IMG/VR virus record: IMGVR_UViG_3300029922_000038 | Coordinates: 1 to 64,000 of that record | DNA from: a virus | Reading direction: 5' to 3' (one strand) | DNA: 64,000 nt | In this document: positions 6,986 to 14,877 of the stretch, one piece after another | How the letters are laid out: each line of letters opens with the position of its first letter | Numbering within the stretch: position 1 is the stretch's first letter | The notes under the pieces: generated by a model | The model's input: the letters and a program-made list of their open reading frames with translations, nothing else | What the model was told of the DNA's origin: nothing | The model's database searches: none | Made by a program: the position numbers and the translations under genes

Positions 6986-7337
6986 GGGGATGATATTGGA
7001 TTTGACAGTATTCAAAGGATAAATTTTGATATGCGTAGTTTAATAAATACTACTAAAACAGTATTAAAAGTCTTAATTGACAAATCATTAGTAAGTAAAT
7101 TAGCTGCTGAAGCAGTTGCTAATTGCAATTCAGATTCCAGAATCTATAAAACTGGCACTGTTGTAGAAACAGAAGCTTTTGAATTAGTAGCTTAAACTAA
7201 TTTAATCCTCTACTATACAGAGTAAGGTATAGATAGGTTTTGTAAATTTCTTAGCTTAAAAATTTATAAGAAGCATATTAATCCAAAATTAAAGTATGTT
7301 TATCTGGACCTGGGGTCGCAGCCCAGCATCTCCACTA
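6986..7337 (+). ncRNA. ssrA: Transfer-messenger RNA (tmRNA)
   Basis: tmRNA frees stalled ribosomes by adding a degradation tag. The 5' end GGGGATGATATTGGATTTGA is the classical tmRNA start. The 3' end has GGAC, a 5-bp T-stem (CTGGG/CCCAG) and CATCTCC, which pairs with GGGGATG, then A and CTA instead of CCA. The T-loop is GTCGCAG rather than TTCRANY. A reading frame ends with VVETEAFELVA and a TAA that lies in the loop of AATTAGT/ACTAATT, as tag stops do in helix H5. That frame is open back to an ATG at 7031, so the resume codon cannot be fixed by eye. A pk1-like fold (GTAGT/ACTAC, AATACT/AGTATT) lies near 7036-7066. Confidence 0.9.
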
Positions 7338-7371
7338 CAATTTATTGATAATTAATATATTATCAATAAAC

Positions 7372-7443
7372 AGTCTATTAGTTTAATGGTTAGAATAGGG
7401 GATTGTCTATCCCTTGATGAGAGTTCGATTCTCTCATAGACTG
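7372..7443 (+). tRNA. tRNA-Asp (anticodon GTC)
   Basis: The acceptor stem AGTCTAT/ATAGACT is perfect. The D-arm is GTTT...GAAT, the anticodon stem GGGGA/TCCCT has loop TTGTCTA (anticodon GTC at 7405-7407), the variable region is four bases, and the T-arm GAGAG/CTCTC has loop TTCGATT. The discriminator is G, and CCA is not encoded. It lies 35 bases after the tmRNA and is probably co-transcribed with it. Confidence 0.92.
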
Positions 7444-7480
7444 CAAAATTAGTCATTTGCGTAAGAATAAATAACTAAAC

Positions 7481-7550
7481 AAAATAGGATGCTTGTGAAT
7501 ATTAACAATAAACAAGCGTAAAACAATTGCGATATGACATCCTATTTTTT
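7481..7550 (+). terminator. Terminator-like closing stem (possible small RNA)
   Basis: AAAATAGGATG (7481-7491) pairs with CATCCTATTTT (7538-7548), and the T-run continues to 7550. The 46-base loop holds CTTGT/ACAAG. It ends the tmRNA-tRNA unit and has the same closing-stem-plus-T-tract design as the elements at 1009 and 1315. Confidence 0.6.
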
Positions 7551-7581
7551 AACTTTTAAACAATTTTAAATAACAAATATT

Positions 7582-7866
7582 ATGACAAAGAAAACTAAAG
7601 TAAAACCACAAGAAGGAGTAAATCTAACTCCTCAAAGATTAGATGATGAATCTTTTGAAGACTATCAAAAGAGAAGAGCCTATAATACTAAATGGACTAA
7701 ATGGAAATTAAGAGGTAACATTGTATGGATTTCTAAAAGATTAATCTTTAAGAAACATGAAGATGGAACTGTTGATAAAATTCCTGTAGGTTTCCAATTA
7801 GTACAAGGGCAGTTTATTACTAAAAGAGATGCTAAATATAGTGATTATGGACAGCTCCTTAATTAA
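7582..7866 (+). CDS. Hypothetical basic protein, 94 aa
   Basis: This Lys/Arg-rich protein (KKTKVKPQEGVNLTPQRLDDESFEDYQKRR) could bind nucleic acid, but no family is recognised. The start follows the leader TTTTAAACAATTTTAAATAA, typical of a first gene after a terminator. Confidence 0.75.
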   Translation: MTKKTKVKPQEGVNLTPQRLDDESFEDYQKRRAYNTKWTKWKLRGNIVWISKRLIFKKHEDGTVDKIPVGFQLVQGQFITKRDAKYSDYGQLLN

Positions 7867-7885
7867 TGAAGTAAATCTTAAAATA

Positions 7886-8101
7886 ATGAATAGCTCTTCT
7901 GGTAAAACAAAAGAGCTATTTATTCCTATTATTTTTTATGATAATAAAAATATGGCAAGAAACTTACCTTCTAAATATGGCAGAGTAGAGACATTAGACA
8001 AAAATGGTGTTATGGAAATACAAATATTTAATAATTCTTGGTTTTCAAAAGATTATGATAAGAAAGTAATAGCTTGGAGATATATAAATAATAATTTATG
8101 A
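7886..8101 (+). CDS. Hypothetical protein, about 71 aa
   Basis: The ATG at 7886 (MNSSSGKTKELFIPIIFYDN) follows an A-rich leader and does not overlap the previous gene. In-frame ATGs at 7829 and 7847 would overlap it, so the start is not certain. The stop overlaps the next ATG (ATGA). It is not recognised. Confidence 0.6.
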   Translation: MNSSSGKTKELFIPIIFYDNKNMARNLPSKYGRVETLDKNGVMEIQIFNNSWFSKDYDKKVIAWRYINNNL

Positions 8102-8373
8102 AAGCATTTCAATTAGGACATTATTATATTAATGAAACTGTACCAGATACTGTTTATAAAACTACTAATAGTAAAATATCAAATAGGGTATCTGTAATCT
8201 GGGAAGTAACAAAAGATCAATTAGGTTTAACTAAAGGAGAAATTGGTCAATTATTACAGTCTTTAAAAATTAAAACTGATTTTAGAGAAGCTACTAAAGA
8301 AGAAATAGAACAATGTTCTATTAAATTTAAACAAATAACATCAGTATTGGAATTAGAAAATATAAATAAATAA
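8098..8373 (+). CDS. Hypothetical protein, 91 aa
   Basis: This protein is not recognised. An N-terminal beta part (FQLGHYYINETVPDTVYKT) is followed by a helix-turn-helix-like region (VTKDQLGLTKGEIGQLLQSL). It is translationally coupled to the preceding frame by ATGA. Confidence 0.7.
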   Translation: MKAFQLGHYYINETVPDTVYKTTNSKISNRVSVIWEVTKDQLGLTKGEIGQLLQSLKIKTDFREATKEEIEQCSIKFKQITSVLELENINK

Positions 8374-8378
8374 AAATT

Positions 8379-9227
8379 ATGAAAATAGAAATTAATATAG
8401 ATAATATACCAGAAGATATTCAAGATTTTGCTAATATCTTTTGTAAATCTTTTGAAAAAGAATTAGATAAACAAAAAAAAGAAATCCCTTCTGGAATAAA
8501 ATTAGTACATAAAGACAATATAATTTCAAATCCTGGTTATGGATATTACTTTCTTAAAACTGGAGACAAGATAGAGAATAATGATTCTTTTTATTTTCAT
8601 AAAAATTGGGAACCTTGTTCTAATAGTAATATTACAAAAATATACCATCCTGATATTTACCTATTACATAGAAGAGCTATTCCTATTCCAACTGATTATA
8701 TATTAGTACCAGAAGGAGATGAAATACATTCTGATTATATGTGTATTAATCCTACAATAGATAATATTTGGACTAAATTAGATAAAGATTGTTGTAGAAG
8801 AATGTTATCTGGATATACTTATTGTAAACCAATTAAAAAAATATTTGATAGAACATGGTTTTTAAATGGTTGTCGTAAAACAAATATTTTAATTAATACA
8901 GATACTCCAGAAGAAGCTAATAAATTTAATAAATGGTTCTATAAAAACGAAGGTAAATTAAGGGCACTTCAAATATTAGAAGATAAAATAGCAGAAAAAA
9001 ATGGACATTGGAAACCTATTTTTGATAGAAATAATATGCCAGCTAAGTATTTATTTTCTTATGAGTATTTAAATAGTGAATCTACTTATGCTACTATTAA
9101 AATAAATTTAGTAAATTATTTACATGACTGCTCTAATTCTTTATATTTTAAATCTAAAGAAGTAGGATTAGAACTAATTGAAGAACTTGGAGAAGAATTT
9201 ATCAGGCAAGCTCTTGGGTTTGAATAA
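8379..9227 (+). CDS. PEGW-repeat family protein, 282 aa
   Basis: It shares a domain with the proteins at 4683 and 11497. Residues about 45-150 (GYGYYFLKTGDKIENND...NWEPCSNSNITK...YILVPEGDEI) align by eye with the middle of the 11497 protein (GYGYYLLKNGDLIISGD...KWYNSNNIT...VFIPEGWELV). The C-terminal ~100 residues are helical and acidic. A hairpin (TTTATAC/GTATAAA, 9239-9258) and a terminator follow. The function is unknown. Confidence 0.8.
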   Translation: MKIEINIDNIPEDIQDFANIFCKSFEKELDKQKKEIPSGIKLVHKDNIISNPGYGYYFLKTGDKIENNDSFYFHKNWEPCSNSNITKIYHPDIYLLHRRAIPIPTDYILVPEGDEIHSDYMCINPTIDNIWTKLDKDCCRRMLSGYTYCKPIKKIFDRTWFLNGCRKTNILINTDTPEEANKFNKWFYKNEGKLRALQILEDKIAEKNGHWKPIFDRNNMPAKYLFSYEYLNSESTYATIKINLVNYLHDCSNSLYFKSKEVGLELIEELGEEFIRQALGFE

Positions 9228-9295
9228 TTTAATACAGTTTTATACCTTTCTGTATAAAAAAAAGGGTATTTTCGTAAACCTGTTGTTTAAAGTTG

Positions 9296-9334
9296 AGTTA
9301 CACCTATCTATAATAGGGTAGGTGTAACTTTTTT
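9296..9334 (+). terminator. Intrinsic terminator
   Basis: AGTTACACCTA (9296-9306) pairs perfectly with TAGGTGTAACT (9319-9329), followed by six T. It ends the 7582-9227 gene run. Confidence 0.85.
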
Positions 9335-9363
9335 AAACTAATAATATGATAAATAACAATTTA

Positions 9364-9450
9364 ATATGGTGTAGTTATGCAGCTTCGAATGCTGTAACTA
9401 AGTGCGCAAAGAGGTTTAGTTTAATGCTAAAACAGCTATACTATATTTTT
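9364..9450 (+). ncRNA. Small RNA candidate with a T-arm-like hairpin
   Basis: ATATGGTGTAG (9364-9374) pairs with CTATACTATAT (9436-9446) using two G-U pairs, and five T follow. Inside is a hairpin with loop TTCGAAT closed by GCAGC/GCTGT, which is identical to a tRNA T-arm consensus, and a second hairpin TTTAG...CTAAA. The arm order does not fit an ordinary tRNA. The remaining bases of the 9228-9464 gap hold only the terminator above. Confidence 0.45.
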
Positions 9451-9464
9451 AATAAATAATAAAA

Positions 9465-9656
9465 ATGGAAGATAGAGAATTCTTTAAATGGATATATAGA
9501 TTTATATTAATGGTATTTATGATGTATAGTGGTATTGCTTGGTGTAATGGTACTATTAATGCCTATTATTGGTCTCAAGGAAGTTTATTTTTAACTTTTA
9601 TAGGTACTGTTTTAATTGGAATATTCGCAAGATTATCTTTAATAGGAGATTTTTAA
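9465..9656 (+). CDS. Small membrane protein, two TM segments
   Basis: This 63-residue protein has two hydrophobic helices (WIYRFILMVFMMYSGIAW and SLFLTFIGTVLIGIFARLSL). The family is not recognised. It may be a holin-sized protein by length and topology, but nothing else supports that. Confidence 0.7.
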   Translation: MEDREFFKWIYRFILMVFMMYSGIAWCNGTINAYYWSQGSLFLTFIGTVLIGIFARLSLIGDF

Positions 9657-9667
9657 AATACAATAAT

Positions 9668-9937
9668 ATGATAGTTTATTTAGGAGTAGATGAAAACGAA
9701 GATGAAGTAATGTTTTTTAGAAAAGCTAAAAGAAGTATTTCTACCTTTTGTGGTAAAACTTGTGGATATTGGAATATAGATTTTAATCAAGGTCTCTTAT
9801 TAGAAAAAGGAACTATTAAAGAAATATTAGGTTATCCAATTAATTGGGATGATGTTTTACATAGAACTCATATTGGGTTACAACAATTAAAAACTGTATT
9901 ACATGAAGCAACATGTAATAAAAGAGGTAAATTTTAA
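9668..9937 (+). CDS. Hypothetical protein, 89 aa
   Basis: The start at 9668 (MIVYLGVDENEDEVMFF) follows the previous stop after an A-rich spacer; an upstream in-frame ATG lies inside the previous gene. The 'IVYLGVDENEDEVMFFRKAKRS' opening and 'GTIKEILGYPINWDDV' middle have the look of the small phage proteins that sense or fold a beta sheet. It is not recognised. Confidence 0.7.
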   Translation: MIVYLGVDENEDEVMFFRKAKRSISTFCGKTCGYWNIDFNQGLLLEKGTIKEILGYPINWDDVLHRTHIGLQQLKTVLHEATCNKRGKF

Positions 9938-9958
9938 TTATGAAAATATTAATAACAT

Positions 9959-10222
9959 ATGAATTTTATAGAAATAATTACAGGAAAAAGATATAAAAGA
10001 AATAAATATATTAAAGAGAAAATGAAAGAATTTTCTGCTAATATATTAGATTTTAAAAATGGGGATGATTTAATTGATACAAAAGGATATGAATGTTGTA
10101 TTTCTGAAATATTAATAAATTCTATTGGAGTAATTATTACTCCAAAAACTGGAAGTGGTAGTTCTTCTTTACAATACTTTTCTATGAATGATTTTAATAA
10201 AAGATTTAAAAAGAAACTATGA
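9959..10222 (+). CDS. Hypothetical protein, 87 aa
   Basis: The N-terminus is basic (ITGKRYKRNKYIKEKMKEF) and the rest is beta-rich (YECCISEILINSIGVIITPKTGSG). It is not recognised. The stop overlaps the next start (ATGA at 10219). Confidence 0.7.
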   Translation: MNFIEIITGKRYKRNKYIKEKMKEFSANILDFKNGDDLIDTKGYECCISEILINSIGVIITPKTGSGSSSLQYFSMNDFNKRFKKKL

Positions 10223-10494
10223 AAATATTAATTACAACTTTAGAAACTTCTAAAAAGTTATCTAAACAAAATATAGGATTTACTAATTCTTATAATTGGT
10301 ATAAAATATGTCCTTCTATCCAAGGAACAGGATTAAGAAGAAACTATTATGTATTAGGATCTTTAACTTATATTCATACAATAACAGGAGAAAGAGTAAT
10401 AGAAATTATTTCTGCTTGGGATGAAAAAGATTTAAGACAATATCAAAATAGTAAGGAAATAAAATATAGGTGGTTTGAATTAACAAGTAACTAA
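10219..10494 (+). CDS. Hypothetical protein, 91 aa
   Basis: This basic, aromatic-rich protein (SYNWYKICPSIQGTGLRRNYYVLGSLTYI) has no recognised family. It is coupled to the preceding gene and followed after one base by the HAD phosphatase gene. Confidence 0.7.
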   Translation: MKILITTLETSKKLSKQNIGFTNSYNWYKICPSIQGTGLRRNYYVLGSLTYIHTITGERVIEIISAWDEKDLRQYQNSKEIKYRWFELTSN

Positions 10495-10495
10495 T

Positions 10496-11095
10496 ATGGA
10501 TAAAATTATATTTCTTGATATAGATGGGGTAATGAATTCTGAAAAAGCTTATAAAACAGATAATGAATGTAAATATAAAGAATTTAAAGAAGAAGGATTT
10601 AAAGAAGAAGGATTTAAAATACATCATTATCAAACTTTTGCAAGCTGGAGTAAAGAATATTTAAACGAACTTATTCAAATAACAAATGCTAAAGTTGTAA
10701 TTAGTTCTACTTGGAGGCATAGTGGAATAAATTATATGAAAGAAGTTTGGAAACTTGAAAATATGAAAGGTGATATTATAGGTATTACTCCATCTTTTAG
10801 AAGTGAAATAGATAAATATTCTATTCCAAGAGGTTGTGAAATAGAGGCTTTTTTAGATAATACTTTAAATTTTAGTCATATTAATTGGAGTAAAGAAAAG
10901 CAATTAGAATCTATGATTAAATCAAATATAGATAACTATATAATTCTCGATGATGATTCTGATATGTTATATAATCAAAGAAATCATTTTGTACATATTT
11001 TACCATCTCCAAGAAATAAAGAGGGTTTTAATGAAGAATATTATAAAGAAGCATTAAATAAACTTTCAAAAACAGTTATAGAACTTAATTATTAA
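10496..11095 (+). CDS. HAD-superfamily phosphatase (RNA-repair type)
   Basis: This 199-residue enzyme has motif I FLDIDGVMN (D7 nucleophile, D9), motif II VISSTWR and motif IV ILDDDSDM. The ...DGVMN...STWR...DDxxD pattern matches the HAD domain found in Swiss-army-knife RNA-repair proteins, where it removes terminal phosphates. It therefore probably dephosphorylates a nucleotide or RNA end in the cytoplasm; the substrate is not shown. A 15-bp tandem duplication encodes EEGFKEEGFK near residue 32. An RlaP-like nucleotidyltransferase lies at 18581, and the two may work in one repair pathway. Confidence 0.8.
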   Translation: MDKIIFLDIDGVMNSEKAYKTDNECKYKEFKEEGFKEEGFKIHHYQTFASWSKEYLNELIQITNAKVVISSTWRHSGINYMKEVWKLENMKGDIIGITPSFRSEIDKYSIPRGCEIEAFLDNTLNFSHINWSKEKQLESMIKSNIDNYIILDDDSDMLYNQRNHFVHILPSPRNKEGFNEEYYKEALNKLSKTVIELNY

Positions 11096-11117
11096 ACAAT
11101 TTTAAACAATAATAACA

Positions 11118-11447
11118 ATGGAAAACACAACAGTAGAAAACACAGTAGAAAGAGTACAAGTAGCAGAACCTATTAATTTAGTAGATAAACTTAAAGATAA
11201 GTTTATGCCTGGGTATTGGAAAACTAAAGAAATAAATGGAGAATCATCTATTATCAAAATGGATGATATGGAATTAGCTGATAAAATTAAAGCATTGAAA
11301 CATACTGAAAAACAAGCAGCTAAATATGCTAAATTACAAGAAATTCATATGAATAAATATGAAGAACTATTAATTAGTTTAAATAGTATAGATGGAATGG
11401 ATGAAGAACAAGTACTTGAAGCTATTAAAGTAGTAGTTACACAATAA
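11118..11447 (+). CDS. Hypothetical helical protein, 109 aa
   Basis: The N-terminus (ENTTVENTVERVQVAEPINL) is disordered and shares VQVAEP with the tail of the 321-863 protein. The remainder is helical (LADKIKALKHTEKQAAKYAKLQEIHMNKYEELLISL). The start follows the leader TTTTAAACAATAATAACA, and a strong terminator follows, so expression may be high. It is not recognised. Confidence 0.75.
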   Translation: MENTTVENTVERVQVAEPINLVDKLKDKFMPGYWKTKEINGESSIIKMDDMELADKIKALKHTEKQAAKYAKLQEIHMNKYEELLISLNSIDGMDEEQVLEAIKVVVTQ

Positions 11448-11456
11448 TTATATAAT

Positions 11457-11485
11457 AAGGAGAGATAGAAATATCTCTCCTTTAA
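11457..11485 (+). terminator. Intrinsic terminator with GAAA loop
   Basis: AAGGAGAGATA (11457-11467), GAAA, then TATCTCTCCTT (11472-11482) form a perfect 11-bp stem followed by TTTAAATTTT. It has the same TAGAAATA apex as the stem at 871. Confidence 0.8.
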
Positions 11486-11496
11486 ATTTTAATACA

Positions 11497-12663
11497 ATGA
11501 ATTATTTAAAAGAAATAGAAAAGAGTATAGAAAGAGCAAAGAAATTATTAGAAAATGCTCAATCTAAATTAGTAGAAGAAAAAGGTAAAGGAAAACCTAC
11601 ACCATTAGAAGGATATAAAATGAAATATTCTGGTGTAATTGAAGGAGGAGATTATTTATGGTATTCTAATAGGTGGGATCCTGCACGAAGAGCAATTGGG
11701 GAGCAAGTAGGATGGAGTAATTATGATATAGTTTGTACTCCTATTAATAAATCTATTCCAATTCCAGAAGGATATGAAGAAATATTTAAAGGATTTTGGA
11801 AACCTGAGGATATGTGGACAGAAAAGAATAATCAATATTCTTGGAGACATATTAATTTTGTATCACTTTCAGATATTAAAGAACATACTTCTAAAAGATT
11901 TATTAGACCTATTGCTAAAAAAGAAGATATTAAAGCTGGATATGGTTACTATTTATTAAAGAATGGAGATTTAATTATATCAGGAGATGAATTAATAATT
12001 AAAGATTTAAAATGGTATAATTCAAATAATATCACTTATGTAGATTTAAAAAATGGTATTAAAGCTTATAGAAGAAAAGTTTTTATACCTGAAGGATGGG
12101 AACTTGTATCTGAAAATGAATATGTTAAAAGATGGGATAAATGTTTTAATATACGCTCAAAAACTTTTGTTAATTGTGATCCTTTTCCTAATACTGAGGC
12201 TAATAAATATATGTATGCGGTTATTCGTAAAATAGAACCTAAAATAGTAGTTCCAGAAGGATATTATATAGAAAATGATCCTGAATATATTATTCAAGAG
12301 AATGATTTAGTAGTTAGCAAGATTACATCACTTTCTAATATATATCGGGAGAAACCACATATTTCATTGGGGAAATCTATTAGAAACTGTAAAAAATATT
12401 GGGATGGTTATTATTATATTGAGATAGCAAGACCTATTAAACATGAACCTACTATTGAAGAAATGAATAGGGAGGTTAGTTCATTTTTAAATACACTTTC
12501 TGGATATGGTTCTCCTAATTATTATCTTAATTGGGGGAGTTTAATAACTGCCTTACAAAAAGTATATCTTGATACTTGGCAGTATCATATAATAGAAGGT
12601 GATATTACTAAAACATTTAAGCATTTATATAACTTTGTTATAATAATTAATAAATCTAAATGA
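11497..12663 (+). CDS. Multi-copy PEGW-repeat protein, 388 aa
   Basis: An N-terminal coiled coil (EIEKSIERAKKLLENAQSKLVEEKG) is followed by about four copies of a ~75-residue repeat. The repeat hallmarks are IPIPEGYEEI, VFIPEGWELV, IVVPEGYYIE, then a GYGYY/LKNGD turn and a closing R-x-I segment. Single copies occur in the proteins at 4683 and 8379. The repeats look like small beta units and could bind a ligand or assemble, but no function is known. Its stop overlaps the DNA polymerase start (ATGA at 12660-12663). Confidence 0.8.
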   Translation: MNYLKEIEKSIERAKKLLENAQSKLVEEKGKGKPTPLEGYKMKYSGVIEGGDYLWYSNRWDPARRAIGEQVGWSNYDIVCTPINKSIPIPEGYEEIFKGFWKPEDMWTEKNNQYSWRHINFVSLSDIKEHTSKRFIRPIAKKEDIKAGYGYYLLKNGDLIISGDELIIKDLKWYNSNNITYVDLKNGIKAYRRKVFIPEGWELVSENEYVKRWDKCFNIRSKTFVNCDPFPNTEANKYMYAVIRKIEPKIVVPEGYYIENDPEYIIQENDLVVSKITSLSNIYREKPHISLGKSIRNCKKYWDGYYYIEIARPIKHEPTIEEMNREVSSFLNTLSGYGSPNYYLNWGSLITALQKVYLDTWQYHIIEGDITKTFKHLYNFVIIINKSK

Positions 12664-13790
12664 CTTATTGTTATGATATAGAATGTTACCCAAATTTATT
12701 TTGTGTAACTTTTATAGATATAAAAAATACAGATAATATCTTTCAATTTACAATATTTGAAGATATTAATGAATTGGAAGAATTATCTGTATTTATGAGT
12801 TCTGTTAAATGTTTAATAGGATATAATAGTCTTTATTATGATGATCTTATTCTAAAGTATTTACTTCAGAAAATAGATAAATTTGAAATGGATACTGATG
12901 GTCTTACCAAGAGACTATATAATTTATCACAAGAAGTTATATCTTTTCAAGGTTTTGGAAGACCTGATTCTGTTAAATATTTAAAGAATACTTATTTATC
13001 AATAGATTTAATGTCTATACTTGCATTTAACAAGTTAAAAATAGGGTTAAAACAAGTAGCTATTAATCTTAGATGGCCAAGAATACAAGATTTACCTATT
13101 CATTGGTCTTCTTATATTAAAGATAGAGAAGAAGCAAGAATAGTTCTTGATTATAATAAAAATGATACTGAAATAACTATTGCTTTATTCAATAAACTTG
13201 AGCCTGAAATAAGATTAAGAAATCAAATTGGCAATATTTATGAAGTTAAGATACTAAATAGTTCTAATGCTGATATTGGTCATAGATTACTTAATAAACT
13301 TTATAGTCAAGCTACTGGTTTAGATTTATCTGAATTTAAAGATTTAAGAACTGAAAGATATATTATTCCATTTAAGAATATTATATCTGATAAAATTAAA
13401 TTTATAACTCCTAATTATCAAAAATTATATGACTTCTTATATAATTATGTATTAGAAGTAGGACAATCAGATAATAAAACCCAAGATAAAGGTATATATA
13501 AACTCATTAGTAAAGGTAAAAGATATATTATTGGTACTGGAGGATTACATTCAGATAATCCACCTAAAATATATAATTCTACTGAAAACAGTAAGATAAT
13601 TTCAGCGGACGTAAATTCTTTTTACCCAAATATAGTTATAGAAGAGAAAGTTGTTCCAGAACATTTAGATAATAGATTCTTTAAATTATATAAAGAAATT
13701 ATAGATAGGAGAATAACTGCTAAAAAAGAGAAGGGTAGTAAAAGTGTTGAAGCTGAAACTTTAAAAATTGTGTTGAACAGTGTGTTTGGT
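12660..13790 (+). CDS. polB: DNA polymerase family B, exon 1
   Basis: Exon 1 gives 377 residues with the 3'-5' exonuclease and the first polymerase motifs. Exo I is YDIECYPN (D6, E8), Exo II is YNSLYYDD, Exo III is YNKND, and motif A is DVNSFYPNI (D317). It breaks off in motif B at LNSVFG, residue 377. The unspliced frame would add only three codons before a stop. Joining to 14878 gives NSVFG-KLG, the canonical motif B, in the same phase. The last exon base is T, as group I splicing requires. The spliced enzyme is 637 residues, compact for the family, and is the phage replicase. Confidence 0.9.
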
Positions 13791-13833
13791 TTGAAAATTT
13801 AAAAATAAATTAGGTTTATATTGAATTAAATAT

Positions 13834-13841
13834 TATCTTTG
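13834..13841 (+). promoter_or_regulatory. TAnnTTTG box before the endonuclease
   Basis: TATCTTTG followed by T lies 17 bases before the endonuclease ATG and matches the Bacteroidetes -7 element. No clear -33 TTTG sits at the usual spacing, so it is a weak call. It would let the endonuclease be made independently of the polymerase. Confidence 0.4.
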
Positions 13842-13858
13842 TAATATATAATTATATT

Positions 13859-14641
13859 ATGGAATACAAAGATTTAGATAAAAGTGGAGTTTATACAATT
13901 ACAAATATTGTGAATGATAAAAAATATGTAGGTAGTACAATAATGAGTTTTCAGAAAAGGTTTGCTCATCATTTATCTATGTTAAGAAATAATAATCATA
14001 AAAATAGATATTTACAAAATTCTTGGAATAAGTATGGAGAACAAAATTTTAAATTTGAAATTTTAGATATTTGTGAAAAAGAATTTTGTTTATCTACAGA
14101 ACAATATTGGCTAAATATATTAAACTCTACAAATAAGTCTATAGGATTTAATATAAATCCATTAGCAACTGGGCCAGATAAAAGTCCAGAAACTATTGAA
14201 AAAAGAAGACAATCTATATTAGAAAATTATAGAACTGGTAAAATGGTTTCTTTTTTTAAAAAAGGTTTTACTCCCTGGAATAAAGGACAAAAAATGTCAC
14301 AGGAACATTGTGACAAATTAAAATCCTCCGCAAAAGGAAGAACTATGTCAATAGAAGCTAAAGAGAATTTAATAAAAAATTATAGAAAAGATATGAATCA
14401 CATTCTTGTATATGCTCAAAATAATGAGATTATAGGAGAATGGAATAATATTTATGAGCTTAGTGAATATTCAGTTAATAATAATATATTAACTGAATTT
14501 ACTGGAAGATTTAAAAATGGAAGAAAAGGGAAGCCTATTCATTATTTAAGTGCATTTCATATACATAGAGCAGCTATAGGAAAAATTGATTCTTACAAAG
14601 GTCTTATTTTTAAATATAAAACAAGCCCCCTAATAGAGTAA
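13859..14641 (+). CDS. GIY-YIG homing endonuclease (intron-encoded)
   Basis: This 260-residue enzyme makes the break that spreads the intron. GVYTI (GIY) and KYVGS (YIG) lie at about residues 11-27, then the conserved Arg in FQKRF, and a catalytic Glu probably in LSTEQYWLNIL. Downstream are NUMOD3-like DNA-binding segments (GPDKSPETIEKRRQSI and PWNKGQKMSQEHCDKLKSS) and a NUMOD1-like segment (ILVYAQNNEIIGEWNNIYEL). All expected parts are present, so it is probably active. It lies wholly inside the group I intron. Confidence 0.92.
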   Translation: MEYKDLDKSGVYTITNIVNDKKYVGSTIMSFQKRFAHHLSMLRNNNHKNRYLQNSWNKYGEQNFKFEILDICEKEFCLSTEQYWLNILNSTNKSIGFNINPLATGPDKSPETIEKRRQSILENYRTGKMVSFFKKGFTPWNKGQKMSQEHCDKLKSSAKGRTMSIEAKENLIKNYRKDMNHILVYAQNNEIIGEWNNIYELSEYSVNNNILTEFTGRFKNGRKGKPIHYLSAFHIHRAAIGKIDSYKGLIFKYKTSPLIE

Positions 14642-14877
14642 TCTATTAAGGGAATTGGGTGAATTGCTGGAAAGCTAAGTAGAAATATAAGCTAATCAGC
14701 AGCCAAGCTAAATTTAAGTTAAAAGAATTTAGAAGGTTCAGAGACTACAGGGGTGAGCTTAACAATAATCTCCTGCACGAGTGCCCAACATCCTAAATTT
14801 AGGATGATGATATAGTCCGAGCTATATAGAAATATATAGAATATAGAGATAAAGAACTCTATAGATAACAAATACTG

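Larger units (their letters stand above)
13791..14877 (+). mobile_element. Group I intron in the DNA polymerase gene
   Basis: This 1087-base intron starts after T13790 and ends in the terminal G14877. The core is visible: P-like GAATTGCTGGAAA near 14660, Q-like AATCAGCAGCC near 14693, R GTTCAGAGACTA (14736-14747) and S GATATAGTCC (14809-14818). It carries a GIY-YIG homing endonuclease gene between the 5' splice site and the core. Its core sequences are nearly identical to those of the second intron at 28660-29805. Confidence 0.88.

Noticed and set aside
9364-9446. Ordinary tRNA gene
   Set aside because: The T-arm-like hairpin precedes the other arm and no normal cloverleaf with an anticodon loop can be formed; kept only as an RNA candidate.
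9941-9997. 18-codon frame starting MKILITYEFY
   Set aside because: It overlaps the start of the next gene and has no further support, although its start resembles the 10219 gene.
13791-13802. C-terminal three codons of the unspliced polymerase frame
   Set aside because: They are intron sequence; the polymerase motif continues only after splicing.
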